From: Parabacteroides sp.
GTDB lineage: Bacteria; Bacteroidota; Bacteroidia; Bacteroidales; Tannerellaceae
NCBI GenBank assembly: GCA_018054455.1
Contig: JAGPJL010000004.1
Location: forward strand, 1 to 55,352
Length of the DNA: 55,352 nt
Reading direction: 5' to 3'
Made by a program: the position numbers and the translations under genes. Shown here one piece after another: positions 39,011 to 48,904 of this stretch. Under the pieces are notes generated by a model. It was not told where the DNA came from and searched no databases. It saw only the letters and a list, made by a program, of their open reading frames with translations. The first letter of the stretch is position 1. Every line of letters starts with the position of its first letter.

Positions 39011-39769
39011 TTACAGATTCTTTTTGCGTAACTGAAAATCTTTACCCAAATACTTTTCTTTTACAATTTCATTTTCGGCCAATTGCTCTGCTGTACCCTG
39101 AAATAAAACCTTTCCTTCAAAAAGCAAATAAGCCCGGTCTGTTATACTGAGCGTTTCGTACACATTATGATCGGTTATGAGAATCCCGATATTCTTATGC
39201 TTCAGCTTAGCTACAATGCTTTGAATATCCTGAACAGCTATAGGGTCTACCCCGGCAAAGGGTTCGTCAAGCATGATAAATTTAGGATTGATTGCCAGAC
39301 AACGGGCAATCTCTGCACGTCGGCGTTCACCTCCCGACAACTGATCCCCCAGATTTTTACGCACTTTATGAAGGCCAAATTCAGTAAGCAAACTTTCTAG
39401 TTTTTCATTTTGATAGGCAGCATCCGTATCAGTCATTTCCAGAACAGAACGGATATTATCTTCAACTGTCATCTTTCTGAAAATCGAAGCTTCCTGAGCA
39501 AGATAACCAATCCCATGACGCGCACGCATGTAAACCGGAAAATTGGTAATTTCCATATCGTTAAGGAAAATCTTTCCTTCGTTTGGAGTTACAAGTCCAA
39601 CTGTCATATAGAATGTAGTCGTCTTTCCAGCACCATTAGGTCCAAGAAGGCCTACGATTTCACCCTGTTTTACGTTTATCGAAACATGATTTACAACCGT
39701 TCTCGTTCTATATTTCTTCACCAAATCCTCCGTCCGAAGGACCATTTGCTGCTCGTCTGCCATATCCAT
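39011..39769 (-). CDS. lptB: LPS export ABC transporter ATPase LptB
   Basis: 252 residues; ATGs at 39769 and 39763 are both possible. Walker A GPNGAGKTT, Q-loop GYLAQEASIF, signature LSGGERRRAEIARC and Walker B FIMLDEPFAGVDP are present. The EASIF and LSGGERRR combination is typical of LptB, the motor that extracts LPS from the inner membrane with LptF/LptG. It fits with the OstA-like gene at 27081 in the same window. A TTACTTTG -7 box lies at 39780-39787, with CTTG 20 bases upstream. Confidence 0.93.
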   Translation of the reverse strand: MDMADEQQMVLRTEDLVKKYRTRTVVNHVSINVKQGEIVGLLGPNGAGKTTTFYMTVGLVTPNEGKIFLNDMEITNFPVYMRARHGIGYLAQEASIFRKMTVEDNIRSVLEMTDTDAAYQNEKLESLLTEFGLHKVRKNLGDQLSGGERRRAEIARCLAINPKFIMLDEPFAGVDPIAVQDIQSIVAKLKHKNIGILITDHNVYETLSITDRAYLLFEGKVLFQGTAEQLAENEIVKEKYLGKDFQLRKKNL

Positions 39770-39829
39770 AGATTTGTCGCAAAGTAACGGAAATTATTAA
39801 TTTCATACAAGGGTTATTAGATTTTCCGC

Positions 39830-39837
39830 TATCTTTG
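39830..39837 (+). promoter_or_regulatory. -7 box of the mlaE/mlaF promoter
   Basis: TATCTTTG, an exact TAnnTTTG match, 25 bases before the ATG at 39863. No exact -33 box. It is divergent from the lptB promoter at 39780-39811. Confidence 0.6.
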
Positions 39838-39862
39838 CATGATAATAATAGTTTAATAGCGA

Positions 39863-40606
39863 ATGAATAAAGCATTACATAGGCTGGGCGAATATACGCT
39901 GCTAATGACTAAGGCTATTTCTTTACCGGATAAATGGAGCATGTTCTTTAAACAATTAGTCAAGGAAATATACAAGTTAGGTGTAGACTCCATTTGGATT
40001 GTTATCATTATTTCCATTTTTATCGGGACTGTAATTGCCATACAGATATCACTAAATATCAGCTCTCCCCTTATTCCAAAATTTACAATTGGATATACAA
40101 CGAGAGAAATCATCCTGCTGGAATTTTCTTCCTCCATTATGTGTTTGATCCTTGCAGGTAAAATAGGCAGTAACATTGCATCCGAAATCGGGACAATGCG
40201 TGTAACTGAACAAATCGATGCCATGGAAATAATGGGGGTAAATTCTGCCAATTTCCTTATCTTACCTAAAATGATCGGGTTGATGGTTTTCATTCCTGTG
40301 CTTGTTATTTTCAGTATGTTTACTGGAATAATAGGAGGTTATCTGGCTAGTATGGTTACACCATCACTCCCCACAAGTGCCTTCGAATACGGACTGCAAT
40401 ATTTTTTCAACTCTTACTATGTTACCTATTCAATCATCAAATCGGTTGTTTACGCCTTTATTATTTCATCTATTGCGGCCTATTTCGGATACAATGTAAG
40501 GGGAGGTGCTCTTGATGTGGGGAAAGCAAGTACCAACGCCGTGGTTATGAGTAGTATCATGATTCTTATGGCCGATGTTATTATGACACAATTAATGCTC
40601 ACTTAA
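39863..40606 (+). CDS. mlaE: MlaE-type ABC transporter permease
   Basis: 247 residues with five or six membrane helices. Family motifs are EFSSSIMCLILAGKIGSNIASEIGTMRVTEQIDAM, here seen as consecutive blocks around 90-125, and GGYLASM. MlaE with MlaF forms the inner-membrane core of the MCE lipid transporter that maintains outer-membrane asymmetry. The ATPase follows after two bases. The MCE substrate-binding partner (MlaD) is not in this window. Confidence 0.9.
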   Translation: MNKALHRLGEYTLLMTKAISLPDKWSMFFKQLVKEIYKLGVDSIWIVIIISIFIGTVIAIQISLNISSPLIPKFTIGYTTREIILLEFSSSIMCLILAGKIGSNIASEIGTMRVTEQIDAMEIMGVNSANFLILPKMIGLMVFIPVLVIFSMFTGIIGGYLASMVTPSLPTSAFEYGLQYFFNSYYVTYSIIKSVVYAFIISSIAAYFGYNVRGGALDVGKASTNAVVMSSIMILMADVIMTQLMLT

Positions 40607-40608
40607 TT

Positions 40609-41379
40609 ATGATTGAAGTAAAAAACATAATAAAATCGTTCGAAGGAAGAACTGTACTGAATAATATCAGCGCAGTTTTTGAAACGGGCAAAACAAACCT
40701 GATTATCGGGCGAAGTGGTTCCGGGAAAACTGTGATGATAAAAAGCATTATTGGCCTGATTAAACCAGACTCTGGTCAGATTCTATACGACAACCGCGAT
40801 TTTACCTCAATGGGTAAAAACGAACTACATGTTATTCGCAGGGAAATGGGAATGCTTTTTCAGGGCTCGGCTTTGTTTGATAGCATGACCGTATTAGAGA
40901 ATGTACTTTTTCCTCTCGATATGTTCTCAAAAGAAACTAAAAAAGAAAAAATAGCAAGAGCTCAGTTTTGTCTTGACCGCGTAAATCTTTCGGAAGCAGG
41001 TAATCTGTACCCATCCGAAATAAGCGGAGGTATGATGAAACGCGCAGCCATTGCGCGTGCTATAGCCCTCAAGCCTAAATACCTGTTTTGCGATGAACCA
41101 AACTCGGGTTTGGATCCAAAAACCGCTCTGTTAATAGACGACTTGATTCATAGCATTACAATTGAATACCAAATTACCACCGTTATAAACACGCACGACA
41201 TGAATTCTGTGATGAATATTGGAGACAATATTATTTTCATCAAAGAGGGTGTAAAGGAATGGGAAGGGAATAAAGACCAGGTTATGAATTCGACAAACAA
41301 AGCACTAAACGACTTTGTATTTGCTTCTGATCTTTTCAAAAAAGTAAAAGAAGCAGAAATGTTTAATACCGAATCTTAA
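40609..41379 (+). CDS. mlaF: MlaF-type ABC transporter ATPase
   Basis: 256 residues. Walker A GRSGSGKTV, signature SGGMMKRAAIARA and Walker B YLFCDEPNSGLDP are all present; SGGMxKR and DEPxSGLDP are typical of MlaF. It energises lipid movement with the permease at 39863. It ends before the bidirectional terminator at 41394-41438. Confidence 0.92.
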   Translation: MIEVKNIIKSFEGRTVLNNISAVFETGKTNLIIGRSGSGKTVMIKSIIGLIKPDSGQILYDNRDFTSMGKNELHVIRREMGMLFQGSALFDSMTVLENVLFPLDMFSKETKKEKIARAQFCLDRVNLSEAGNLYPSEISGGMMKRAAIARAIALKPKYLFCDEPNSGLDPKTALLIDDLIHSITIEYQITTVINTHDMNSVMNIGDNIIFIKEGVKEWEGNKDQVMNSTNKALNDFVFASDLFKKVKEAEMFNTES

Positions 41380-41393
41380 AGTAAAATCAATAA

Positions 41394-41438
41394 ATAAAAG
41401 AAAGGGCGCTTCCGGTTTGGGAGCGCCCTTTCTTTTAT
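41394..41438. terminator. Bidirectional terminator between mlaF and der
   Basis: A perfect 17-bp stem (41394-41410 with 41422-41438, core AAAGAAAGGGCGCT) with an 11-nt loop and A/T runs on both sides serves both facing genes. Confidence 0.92.
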
Positions 41439-41479
41439 AATGTACCTTCAAGGAACAGATCAACCGTTCCCTCTTGTAT

Positions 41480-42793
41480 TTATTTCTCGCGAATAAATAT
41501 ATTTATAGGCGTACCGGTAAAGTTAAAATTCTCACGGATTTTATTCTCCAGGAAACGTTTATAAGGCTCCTTAATCCATTGAGGAAGATTGGCAAAGAAC
41601 ACAAACGAAGGAGTGTGAACATTCGGCAACTGAGTAACATACTTAATTTTGATATACTTACCCTTCCATGCAGGAGGTGGATAATTTTCAATTATAGGTA
41701 ACATCAACTCATTCAGTTTTGCTGTCGAAATACGGTTATTCCGATTGTCGTAAACCTCTTTCGCAGTTTCCAGAACCTTAAAAATTCGTTGTTTGTTGTG
41801 AACCGAAATAAACAAGATTGGAAAATCTGTAAATGGAGCCAAACGATTGCGAATAGCCTGCAAGAATGTCTCTATTGCTTTCTGACTCTTATCTTCAACC
41901 AAATCCCACTTATTAACACAAACAACCAATCCTTTGCTGTTTTTCTGCACTAAAGAGAAAATATTCAGATCCTGACTTTCAATTCCTCTTGTAGCATCAA
42001 GCATTAAAACACAAACATCCGAGTTTTCGATCGCCTTAATAGAACGAATTACTGAATAATATTCAAGATCTTCATTTACTTTCCCCTTTTTACGGATACC
42101 AGCTGTATCCACCAGGTAAAAGTTCAATCCAAACTTATTATACTTAGTAAAAATTGAATCGCGTGTAGTTCCGGCAACATCTGTCACAATATGACGATCT
42201 TCACCTATAAATGCATTGATCAATGATGATTTTCCTGCATTTGGACGTCCGATTACTGCTATCCGAGGTAATTCATCCAAAACCTCTTCTTCTTTATCTT
42301 CTTCGAATTTAGTCACGATTGCATCCAGCAAATCACCGCTTCCCGAACCGTTAACGGCCGAAACGCAAAAAGGATCTCCTAAACCAAACGAATAAAACTC
42401 GGCAGCAGAATAATGTAAATCGAAATTATCTGCTTTATTAGCAACAACGATCAATGGTTTCTTTGAACGACGCAAGATTTGTGCCACCTGCGAATCCAAA
42501 TCCGTAATACCATTCAATACATCAACAACAAATAAAATAACGTCAGCCTCTTCAATCGCTATTTGAACTTGCTTATTTATCTCTTCTTCAAAAATATCAT
42601 CCGAATTAACTACCCATCCGCCGGTATCAATCAGCGAAAACTTTTTACCAGTCCACTCCACTTTTCCGTAATGACGGTCGCGGGTCGTACCTGCTGTTTC
42701 GTCTACAATAGCCTGACGGCTTTGCGTTAAACGATTAAACAAGGTGGACTTTCCTACGTTGGGTCTCCCAACTATTGCTACTATATTTCCCAT
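41480..42793 (-). CDS. der: Ribosome assembly GTPase Der (EngA)
   Basis: 437 residues with two tandem G domains: first P-loop GRPNVGKS with DTGGW and NKAD, second GRPNAGKS with DTAGIRKKG and NKWD, then a KH-like C-terminal domain. Der acts in 50S subunit maturation. It follows era by 26 bases, so two ribosome-assembly GTPases are co-transcribed. Confidence 0.97.
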   Translation of the reverse strand: MGNIVAIVGRPNVGKSTLFNRLTQSRQAIVDETAGTTRDRHYGKVEWTGKKFSLIDTGGWVVNSDDIFEEEINKQVQIAIEEADVILFVVDVLNGITDLDSQVAQILRRSKKPLIVVANKADNFDLHYSAAEFYSFGLGDPFCVSAVNGSGSGDLLDAIVTKFEEDKEEEVLDELPRIAVIGRPNAGKSSLINAFIGEDRHIVTDVAGTTRDSIFTKYNKFGLNFYLVDTAGIRKKGKVNEDLEYYSVIRSIKAIENSDVCVLMLDATRGIESQDLNIFSLVQKNSKGLVVCVNKWDLVEDKSQKAIETFLQAIRNRLAPFTDFPILFISVHNKQRIFKVLETAKEVYDNRNNRISTAKLNELMLPIIENYPPPAWKGKYIKIKYVTQLPNVHTPSFVFFANLPQWIKEPYKRFLENKIRENFNFTGTPINIFIREK

Positions 42794-42819
42794 AAATTTT
42801 CCCTTTCTGTTTGCTGTTA

Positions 42820-43710
42820 TTAATCCAGCTGATAACCAAAGTTTCGCAACATGTTATCACGGTTTCTCCAATCCTTTTCCACTTTTACGAACATTTCCAG
42901 AAAAACCTTCTTTCCAAAAAAGCGCTCAATATCCTTTCGGGCCATTGATCCTACTTTCTTCAATGCCTGACCCTGATGACCAATAATAATTCCTTTTTGC
43001 GTATCTCTTTCACAAATTATCAGCGATTTGATACGAATTATATCCGCCTCTTCTTTAAAAAGTTCCACAACCACTTCAACAGCATATGGAATCTCTTGTT
43101 GATAATAAAGAAGGACCTTTTCGCGAATAATCTCAGTAACAAAGAAACGCGCAGGCTTATCTGTAAGCGCATCTTTCTCAAAATAAGGAGGAGATTCGGG
43201 CATTAAATCCTCGATTCGACGCTTTATGTAGTCAATATTAAATTTTGACTGAGCGGATACGGGAATAATTTCTGCCTTTGGAAGAAATTCTTTCCAGAGA
43301 GCAACCATCTTTTCAAGATCAGATTGGTTGCTAAGATCAATCTTATTAATAATCAACAAAACCGGACAGTCTAATTTCTGAACCTTTTGAAGGAACTCTT
43401 CATTTTTGTCTACCGTCTCCACGACGTCGGTTACATACAACAATACATCTGCATCTCCAAGGGCAGAATTTGAAAAATTAAGCATAGATTCCTGCAGCTT
43501 ATAATTCGGAGTAAGCACACCTGGCGTGTCCGAATATACAATCTGCATATCGTCGGTGTTTACAATTCCCAAAATCCTGTGACGTGTCGTCTGGGCTTTG
43601 GAAGTAATGATAGACACACGTTCGCCTACCAATACATTCATTAATGTAGACTTCCCTACATTAGGATTACCAACGATATTTACGAATCCTGATTTATGCT
43701 TTTTTTCCAT
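42820..43710 (-). CDS. era: Ribosome assembly GTPase Era
   Basis: 296 residues from the ATG at 43710 (an adjacent ATG at 43713 is also possible; a longer TTG reading runs well into fabH). The G domain has [14 protein letters not shown] and NKID, and the C-terminal KH domain has the GxxG-type [13 protein letters not shown]. Era binds the 3' end of 16S rRNA during 30S assembly. Its start overlaps the end of fabH by 17 bases, suggesting translational coupling. Confidence 0.96.
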   Translation of the reverse strand: MEKKHKSGFVNIVGNPNVGKSTLMNVLVGERVSIITSKAQTTRHRILGIVNTDDMQIVYSDTPGVLTPNYKLQESMLNFSNSALGDADVLLYVTDVVETVDKNEEFLQKVQKLDCPVLLIINKIDLSNQSDLEKMVALWKEFLPKAEIIPVSAQSKFNIDYIKRRIEDLMPESPPYFEKDALTDKPARFFVTEIIREKVLLYYQQEIPYAVEVVVELFKEEADIIRIKSLIICERDTQKGIIIGHQGQALKKVGSMARKDIERFFGKKVFLEMFVKVEKDWRNRDNMLRNFGYQLD

Positions 43711-44698
43711 CATATCCCCATTTGAGGTAGATAGAGCCCCAGGTGAAACCCGCCCCGAATGCAGCAAGGATAATATTATCCCCCTTCTTCAGTTTGTCTT
43801 CCCATTCCCATAAACAGATAGGAATAGTTCCGGCACTCGTATTACCATATTTTTCTATATTAATCATTACTTTTTCGATAGGCAATTCCATCCGCTTTGC
43901 TGCCGCATCGATGATGCGCAGGTTAGCCTGATGAGGAACAAACCAATCAACGTCTTCATTCGTCATGCCATTCCTGTGCATAATCTCTGCAGAGGCTTCA
44001 GCCATATAAGACACAGCATATTTGAATACCACTTTTCCTTCCTGGTATACGCAATGCTGATGTTTGTCAACCGTTTCGTGACTGGATGGATAAGCAGAGC
44101 CTCCGCCTTTCATCAGCAGGTGTGGCAAGCCAACTCCATCAGTACGCAGAATAGTATCCATTATACCAAATTCTTCGGTTGTAGGTTCCAGTAATACAGC
44201 TCCGCAAGCGTCGCCAAATAACGGACAAGTCGTACGATCTGTATAATCCGTAATAGATGTCATATTATCTCCGGCTACAATCAATACTTTTTTATAGCGT
44301 CCCGAACGAATATAGTTCGATCCGGTTTCCAGTGCATAAAGAAATCCGGCGCATGCTCCTTGTACATCAAATGTAAAGGCATTCTTACAACCGGTATTGT
44401 AAGCAACGATTGAAGCAGTTGTAGGAAAATGATAATCAGGAGTCGATGTTGCACAAAGAACCACTTCTATTTCTTCCGGATTCACTCCGGTCTTTTCAAA
44501 AAGTTGGTTAACAGCCCGGATTCCCATATAAGAAGTACCTAAACCTTCTCCTCTTAGTATCCGTCGCTCTTTTATGCCAACACGGGTCATTATCCATTCT
44601 TCACTTGTGTCGACCATCTTTGAAATATCACTATTTGTCAACACATCTTCGGGAACAAATCCCCCGATTCCTGTTATTACCGCATTAATTTTATCCAT
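43694..44698 (-). CDS. fabH: 3-oxoacyl-ACP synthase III
   Basis: 334 residues. FabH starts fatty-acid synthesis by condensing acyl-CoA with malonyl-ACP. The catalytic triad is C116 (QGACAGFL), H256 (PHQANLR) and N286 (YGNTSAG). In branched-chain-lipid makers like Bacteroidales, FabH usually selects iso/anteiso primers. It is downstream of rpmF, past a terminator-like hairpin, and overlaps era. Confidence 0.97.
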   Translation of the reverse strand: MDKINAVITGIGGFVPEDVLTNSDISKMVDTSEEWIMTRVGIKERRILRGEGLGTSYMGIRAVNQLFEKTGVNPEEIEVVLCATSTPDYHFPTTASIVAYNTGCKNAFTFDVQGACAGFLYALETGSNYIRSGRYKKVLIVAGDNMTSITDYTDRTTCPLFGDACGAVLLEPTTEEFGIMDTILRTDGVGLPHLLMKGGGSAYPSSHETVDKHQHCVYQEGKVVFKYAVSYMAEASAEIMHRNGMTNEDVDWFVPHQANLRIIDAAAKRMELPIEKVMINIEKYGNTSAGTIPICLWEWEDKLKKGDNIILAAFGAGFTWGSIYLKWGYDGKKA

Positions 44699-44712
44699 AA
44701 CTTATAATATAC

Positions 44713-44730
44713 AGAGACATATCTGTCTCT
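44713..44730. repeat. Inverted repeat just upstream of fabH
   Basis: Perfect 7-bp arms AGAGACA and TGTCTCT around TATC, ending 15 bases before the fabH ATG. It could be an operator or a small leader hairpin. It lies between the rpmF terminator and fabH. Confidence 0.55.
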
Positions 44731-44732
44731 AA

Positions 44733-44766
44733 ATTAAAAAAAAGCCCTAAAATTGTTTTTAGGGCT
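44733..44766 (-). terminator. Hairpin terminator after rpmF
   Basis: A perfect 10-bp stem (44743-44752 with 44757-44766, AGCCCTAAAA/TTTTAGGGCT), a 4-nt loop, then a minus-strand T-run of seven. It lies 42 bases past rpmF and before fabH, so fabH expression needs read-through or a separate promoter. Confidence 0.85.
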
Positions 44767-44808
44767 ATTTCTTCTGCTCATCCAAATCTGTAACGATCTG
44801 AAGAACCT

Positions 44809-44994
44809 TTATACTGCAGCTTCTTTCTCGATGGCTAACTTACCTCTGTAATATCCGCACTCGCCACAAACAGTGTGGTAAATATGCCAGGCTCCACAGT
44901 TAGGGCAGATAGCCATTGTTGGAGTAACAGCCTTGTCGTGAGTTCTTCTCTTGGCTGTTCTAGTTTTCGATTGTCTTCTTTTAGGATGTGCCAT
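44809..44994 (-). CDS. rpmF: 50S ribosomal protein L32
   Basis: 61 residues. The basic N-terminus MAHPKRRQSKTRTAKRR is characteristic, followed by a zinc ribbon with C30, C33, C43 and C46, so this is the zinc-binding form. It is 11 bases downstream of the YceD gene, the usual partner. Confidence 0.97.
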   Translation of the reverse strand: MAHPKRRQSKTRTAKRRTHDKAVTPTMAICPNCGAWHIYHTVCGECGYYRGKLAIEKEAAV

Positions 44995-45005
44995 TTTAAA
45001 TTTAT

Positions 45006-45590
45006 TTAATTGTTATCATTCTCTACTAAACCTTTCAGAGCATCCCAGCGAGGATCGGAAGACATATCCGAGCTATCATCTTCTACAATGATCTCATCTG
45101 CCGATTCATCTTCATACTCATCGTCGTCATCAGAGCGTCTGGTGGTGTGTTTCTTTAGCTTAGAAGACATGGCCTTGTTACATTTTCCGGGAGCATGTAC
45201 ATGTTTCATCGGAATTGTCAAAGCAATGAACTCATAAATAAACCACGCCAGATTGATTTCGCCTTCCGCTTCCGGAATAATTACGATTTCATCACTTTCT
45301 TCGGCATATTCTTTACCGAATTTAACGATAAGTTTGTTTTTCGCGCTGATTGGAAGGTCCATATCATCCAGGCATCTGTCGCATGGTACATAAACAACTC
45401 CCTCTAGCTGAAAGTTCATATCAAAAACCATCGACGAACGTTTCACAGTGAGGTTTACCTTCACTTTGCCCTTCTGGACTTCGTCTCCGTCGATATCCAC
45501 AAAAAACTTATTCTCCAGAATGTACTCAAATTCGTGTACTCCCGGAGAGAGATTCTTTAAATCTACTTTATATATATCAAATTTTCCCAA
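45006..45590 (-). CDS. yceD: DUF177/YceD family protein, 23S rRNA accumulation
   Basis: 194 residues. The only sensible start is TTG at 45590: an in-frame TAA lies four codons upstream and the first internal Met is past residue 50. The conserved core CDRCLDDMDLP is the YceD cysteine motif, and the second half is very acidic (DDDDEYEDESADE). YceD homologues are linked to 23S rRNA accumulation and sit upstream of rpmF in most bacteria. A -7 box TACCTTTG at 45614-45621 supports this start. Confidence 0.9.
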   Translation of the reverse strand: MGKFDIYKVDLKNLSPGVHEFEYILENKFFVDIDGDEVQKGKVKVNLTVKRSSMVFDMNFQLEGVVYVPCDRCLDDMDLPISAKNKLIVKFGKEYAEESDEIVIIPEAEGEINLAWFIYEFIALTIPMKHVHAPGKCNKAMSSKLKKHTTRRSDDDDEYEDESADEIIVEDDSSDMSSDPRWDALKGLVENDNN

Positions 45591-45613
45591 AGCCTTTTAG
45601 TGTAAAAACCTTG

Positions 45614-45645
45614 CAAAGGTACGAAAAAACTAAACACATATACAA
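45614..45645 (-). promoter_or_regulatory. Promoter of yceD-rpmF
   Basis: Minus-strand TTG (45643-45645), 21 bases, then TACCTTTG (45614-45621), an exact TAnnTTTG match. It predicts a short leader before the TTG start codon at 45590. Confidence 0.6.
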
Positions 45646-45679
45646 TACCTAATCTTATTATTTTTAATTATAGACCAAT

Positions 45680-46837
45680 TTAGGCTTTACTCTTCCTTAA
45701 TTCTATACGGAAAGTAGTTCCTTTACCCGGCTCCGACGATTTTACAAAAATTTTCCCTCCATGGTACGATTCGACTATTCTCTTGACGAGCGACAAGCCA
45801 AGCCCCCATCCTCTCGCTTTAGTCGTGTAACCAGGATTAAAGACCGTTTTAAATTTGGATTTGGAAATTCCTTTTCCCGTATCTGTCACATCAATCCGAA
45901 CTACATTTTTACGTTCTTCAACCTTAAATGAAATCTCTCCCTGTCCCTCCATTGCATCCACTGCATTTTTAGTCAGATTCTCTACAACCCAGGCAAAAAG
46001 CGAATCGTTCATTTGCACCATAACAGGCTCGGCAGGGAAAAATGTTTTAATTTTCACTTTCTGCGAAATACGGGTCTTCATATAATCGAGTGCCGAGAGG
46101 AGCGATTCGCTGATATTAACGTTAATAGGTTTGGGATCGGAGCCTATCTTTGAAAAGCGATCGGCAATGGTTTCAAGCCGCTTTACATCCTTTTCCATTT
46201 CATCGAGGTAAGACTGATCAATTTCTTTTGTCTTCAGATATTCAATCCAGGCTATGAGCGAAGAAATGGGAGTGCCCAACTGGTGTGCAGTTTCCTTTGA
46301 AAGCCCTACCCAAACTTTATTTTGTTCGGCTTTCTTCGTACTTGCCAAAGCAAGGAAGGCTATAATGATGAAAATAAATACAACTGTAAGCTGAGCATAT
46401 GGGTAAATAAGCAAGCGTTTTAGAATAATGGAATCGTCGTAATACAGATATTGGAAGGTTCCATCTTCCATATCGATAACGATTGGTTTGTTCTTATGTT
46501 TTAGCTTCTGTACCAAAACCCGCATGAATGATTCCGGGTTACTTTCGGGAACATCAATATTATTGTAAGTGAGTACCTGATCCGAATCATCACAAAGCAC
46601 TACCGGAATAGATGTATTGCCCTGAATAATTTTCAGAATTAGGTTCATATTAAGGCTTGGATTTTCGTTTGTCATTACCCTGGTTGCCTCGGCCCACACT
46701 TCAATTTTTTGACGTTCTTCATCCGCAAGATTCTTAATCAGCGAATCCGACACCACTACAGATGCTATAGCGATCAGCACAGCCCCGATAATGAAAATAT
46801 ATTTAAGCCGTTGACGGGAATCGTAAATGCTGCTCAT
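45680..46837 (-). CDS. Membrane sensor histidine kinase
   Basis: 385 residues from the ATG at 46837; a TTG at 46855 is less likely. Two membrane helices (about 14-34 and 141-165) flank a periplasmic sensor segment of about 105 residues. The H-box is KETAHQLGTPISSL, followed by N-box NLTKNAVDAM, G1 DTGKGISKS and G2 RGWGLGLSLVKRI. No response regulator gene is next to it, so its partner must be elsewhere. The sensed signal is unknown. Confidence 0.93.
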   Translation of the reverse strand: MSSIYDSRQRLKYIFIIGAVLIAIASVVVSDSLIKNLADEERQKIEVWAEATRVMTNENPSLNMNLILKIIQGNTSIPVVLCDDSDQVLTYNNIDVPESNPESFMRVLVQKLKHKNKPIVIDMEDGTFQYLYYDDSIILKRLLIYPYAQLTVVFIFIIIAFLALASTKKAEQNKVWVGLSKETAHQLGTPISSLIAWIEYLKTKEIDQSYLDEMEKDVKRLETIADRFSKIGSDPKPINVNISESLLSALDYMKTRISQKVKIKTFFPAEPVMVQMNDSLFAWVVENLTKNAVDAMEGQGEISFKVEERKNVVRIDVTDTGKGISKSKFKTVFNPGYTTKARGWGLGLSLVKRIVESYHGGKIFVKSSEPGKGTTFRIELRKSKA

Positions 46838-46948
46838 GGTATTTTTCTTGTTCAATGCATAATTAACGACGAATGAACAGCAATATTATACAAAAAAGCC
46901 GGAACCTTCACGCTTTAATTAAAAATCAATCCGTAGAACTCAATTTTT

Positions 46949-48823
46949 TCATTCACCTAATTCGCCTTTCATAGAGACAGAGTACAGTTCAAACGGGTTT
47001 ACGACTGTATCCAGTAATACGGCGAACTCTTTACGCGTAACCGGTCGCCTGATGTCATATTCGGAGCCTTGCTGTTGTTTCCAATTTGCTTTCTGACGCG
47101 CATCAAAGGTTGCTTCATCACTCATATTGGGGACATTCAGATGTCGTGCCAACCGATACACTATGTTTAAAGCCTCCTCAACAGTAATAATTTCATTGGA
47201 TACCGAAAATTCGAACTCAGGAGCAAACTCTTTCAATCCCGGAGTAAGAGCCTGTTCGTAAAGGAGCGAATCCGCATCGAACCATGTCTGGTTTTCCCAT
47301 CCTACATTCAATCCTCTACCGCGTAAAATACCTGTCGAACCGATACGTTGCAGTGCCTTGAAATGAGGGTCGGAGACCTGAAGGTCCAGATAGGGTTGTA
47401 AATAACCGCCTGCATTCAGTATCGCTTTTTGCACTTCGCGTACAGAAACTTTATCAACATCTTTCTTGTGTTGAACAGCAAGTGCGCCCAACGCTCCGGC
47501 AGCCTGACCAATTTGCATGACAACGGGTTGAAGTCGAGTAGTTCCATTTATTAAGTTTGAAACAGAGATGGACTTTTCTGCAACTATCAATCCCTTCACA
47601 TCCTTAGGAACAAGTGCTCCCAATGGTAAACCATAGGAAGGAATAGGATAGAAATGAAGATCCGGCAAATTACTCCAGCCCTGATAACGGGCATGGTGAT
47701 GATCTACCGGATAATCGCCCACCGCGATATTAGTCCGATAAAGCTTTTCTGGCTGGGTAAATGGATTGGATACATGATTCAGGTTAAACCTCACTAAACC
47801 ATGAATACGTCTGGATTCACGATGATAGGGGATAAAAGGTAAACGATCGGCAGTAGGAAACTCGTCGTCCGCCAATCCCAGCGTATTGAATCCAAGTTCG
47901 GTCTGCATATAATAAACAAAACACATTGTAAAATTCTTTGCAACTTTCAGGGCCTCGATACGTTGTTCCGGCGTCATCTCAATTAGGTTAAGATAGTAAT
48001 CATTCCCTTCGATGGGCCAATTAATCATGTACTTATTGTTTGGGAGTTTTCCGTAATTGAGCATATTCTGACAATCCCACACTCTTTTTCCTTCTTTGGG
48101 ATTGGTACATTGAGGCACTTTACACGAACAATAAAAATGAGAGGGATCGTATCCTTCGGGTTTCTTTGTGGTAACATCTTTGCCATAGTCTTTCAGTACA
48201 GCAACCAAGGTTAAGTCCTGAATTATATCATTAGCTTTTTCGCCGGCAATGGATTCTTCGCATACTTCGCGTGCATCCATTCCTATGTCGTAAGTTGCAC
48301 CACATGCTTTAGCTACATCTCCCAACTCTGTCCCATCAATTAACACGGATGCTTTAATAGTTTCTTTTCTACCTTCGCGTTCGATATTTACCAACCAATA
48401 ATTATCCTTACGGGTAATGCCATCGACCTTTGTATTAAATCTTACGTCTAAGAGGGATTCAGCAGCTACCATATCCTGCCAGATTTTATTACCGGCAGAA
48501 GGCTCGAAAAGCACCTTGCTTACCCATCCCGTATTTAATTTTTCCTCACTTCCATAATATTGAATCAGTTTGGATCTGAATTCACCCCATAATCCCCCAG
48601 GCAGTTTATGGTTCCCATCAATCGCGCTCACCCCAGCCGACGTTAACATTCCACCCAGCCAAGAGCTTTCTTCCACAATCAGGGTGTTAATCCCCATTCG
48701 AGCCGACTGAATCCCGGCAGTAGTTCCACTGGCACCTCCTCCAATAACAAGAACCCCAACCTGTTTTGTAGATTGACACGAGAACAATAAAACAGAAGCT
48801 AAAAGTATAAAAGTATATCTCAT
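46949..48823 (-). CDS. FAD-dependent oxidoreductase lipoprotein (SusCD-linked)
   Basis: 624 residues. A lipoprotein signal with lipobox LFSC predicts acylation at C16, followed at once by the FAD-binding motif VLVIGGGASGTTAG. It belongs to the PF12831-type FAD oxidoreductases with SSWLGGMLTSAGVSAIDG and, at the C-terminus, a helical extension. Such proteins lie next to SusCD in many Bacteroidales loci; the substrate is not known, with sugar or glycoside oxidation as one guess. It follows the SusD gene by 81 bases. Confidence 0.85.
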   Translation of the reverse strand: MRYTFILLASVLLFSCQSTKQVGVLVIGGGASGTTAGIQSARMGINTLIVEESSWLGGMLTSAGVSAIDGNHKLPGGLWGEFRSKLIQYYGSEEKLNTGWVSKVLFEPSAGNKIWQDMVAAESLLDVRFNTKVDGITRKDNYWLVNIEREGRKETIKASVLIDGTELGDVAKACGATYDIGMDAREVCEESIAGEKANDIIQDLTLVAVLKDYGKDVTTKKPEGYDPSHFYCSCKVPQCTNPKEGKRVWDCQNMLNYGKLPNNKYMINWPIEGNDYYLNLIEMTPEQRIEALKVAKNFTMCFVYYMQTELGFNTLGLADDEFPTADRLPFIPYHRESRRIHGLVRFNLNHVSNPFTQPEKLYRTNIAVGDYPVDHHHARYQGWSNLPDLHFYPIPSYGLPLGALVPKDVKGLIVAEKSISVSNLINGTTRLQPVVMQIGQAAGALGALAVQHKKDVDKVSVREVQKAILNAGGYLQPYLDLQVSDPHFKALQRIGSTGILRGRGLNVGWENQTWFDADSLLYEQALTPGLKEFAPEFEFSVSNEIITVEEALNIVYRLARHLNVPNMSDEATFDARQKANWKQQQGSEYDIRRPVTRKEFAVLLDTVVNPFELYSVSMKGELGE

Positions 48824-48844
48824 CTCTTTAATATAAAAGAACTA

Positions 48845-48875
48845 AACCGGAGAATGGCTTCGCATCCTACCGGTT
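48845..48875 (-). terminator. Hairpin between susD-like and oxidoreductase genes
   Basis: Outer arms AACCGG (48845-48850) and CCGGTT (48870-48875) enclose a second short imperfect stem; the minus-strand RNA continues into a U-rich stretch. It may reduce read-through from susD into the oxidoreductase gene. Stem quality is moderate. Confidence 0.45.
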
Positions 48876-48904
48876 CAGTAATTATCAATTTTAAATCAGT
48901 TCAA

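Noticed and set aside
43694..43713. fabH/era overlap as a programmed frameshift fusion
   Set aside because: Both proteins are complete, era has its own ATGs, and short overlaps are common in this operon.
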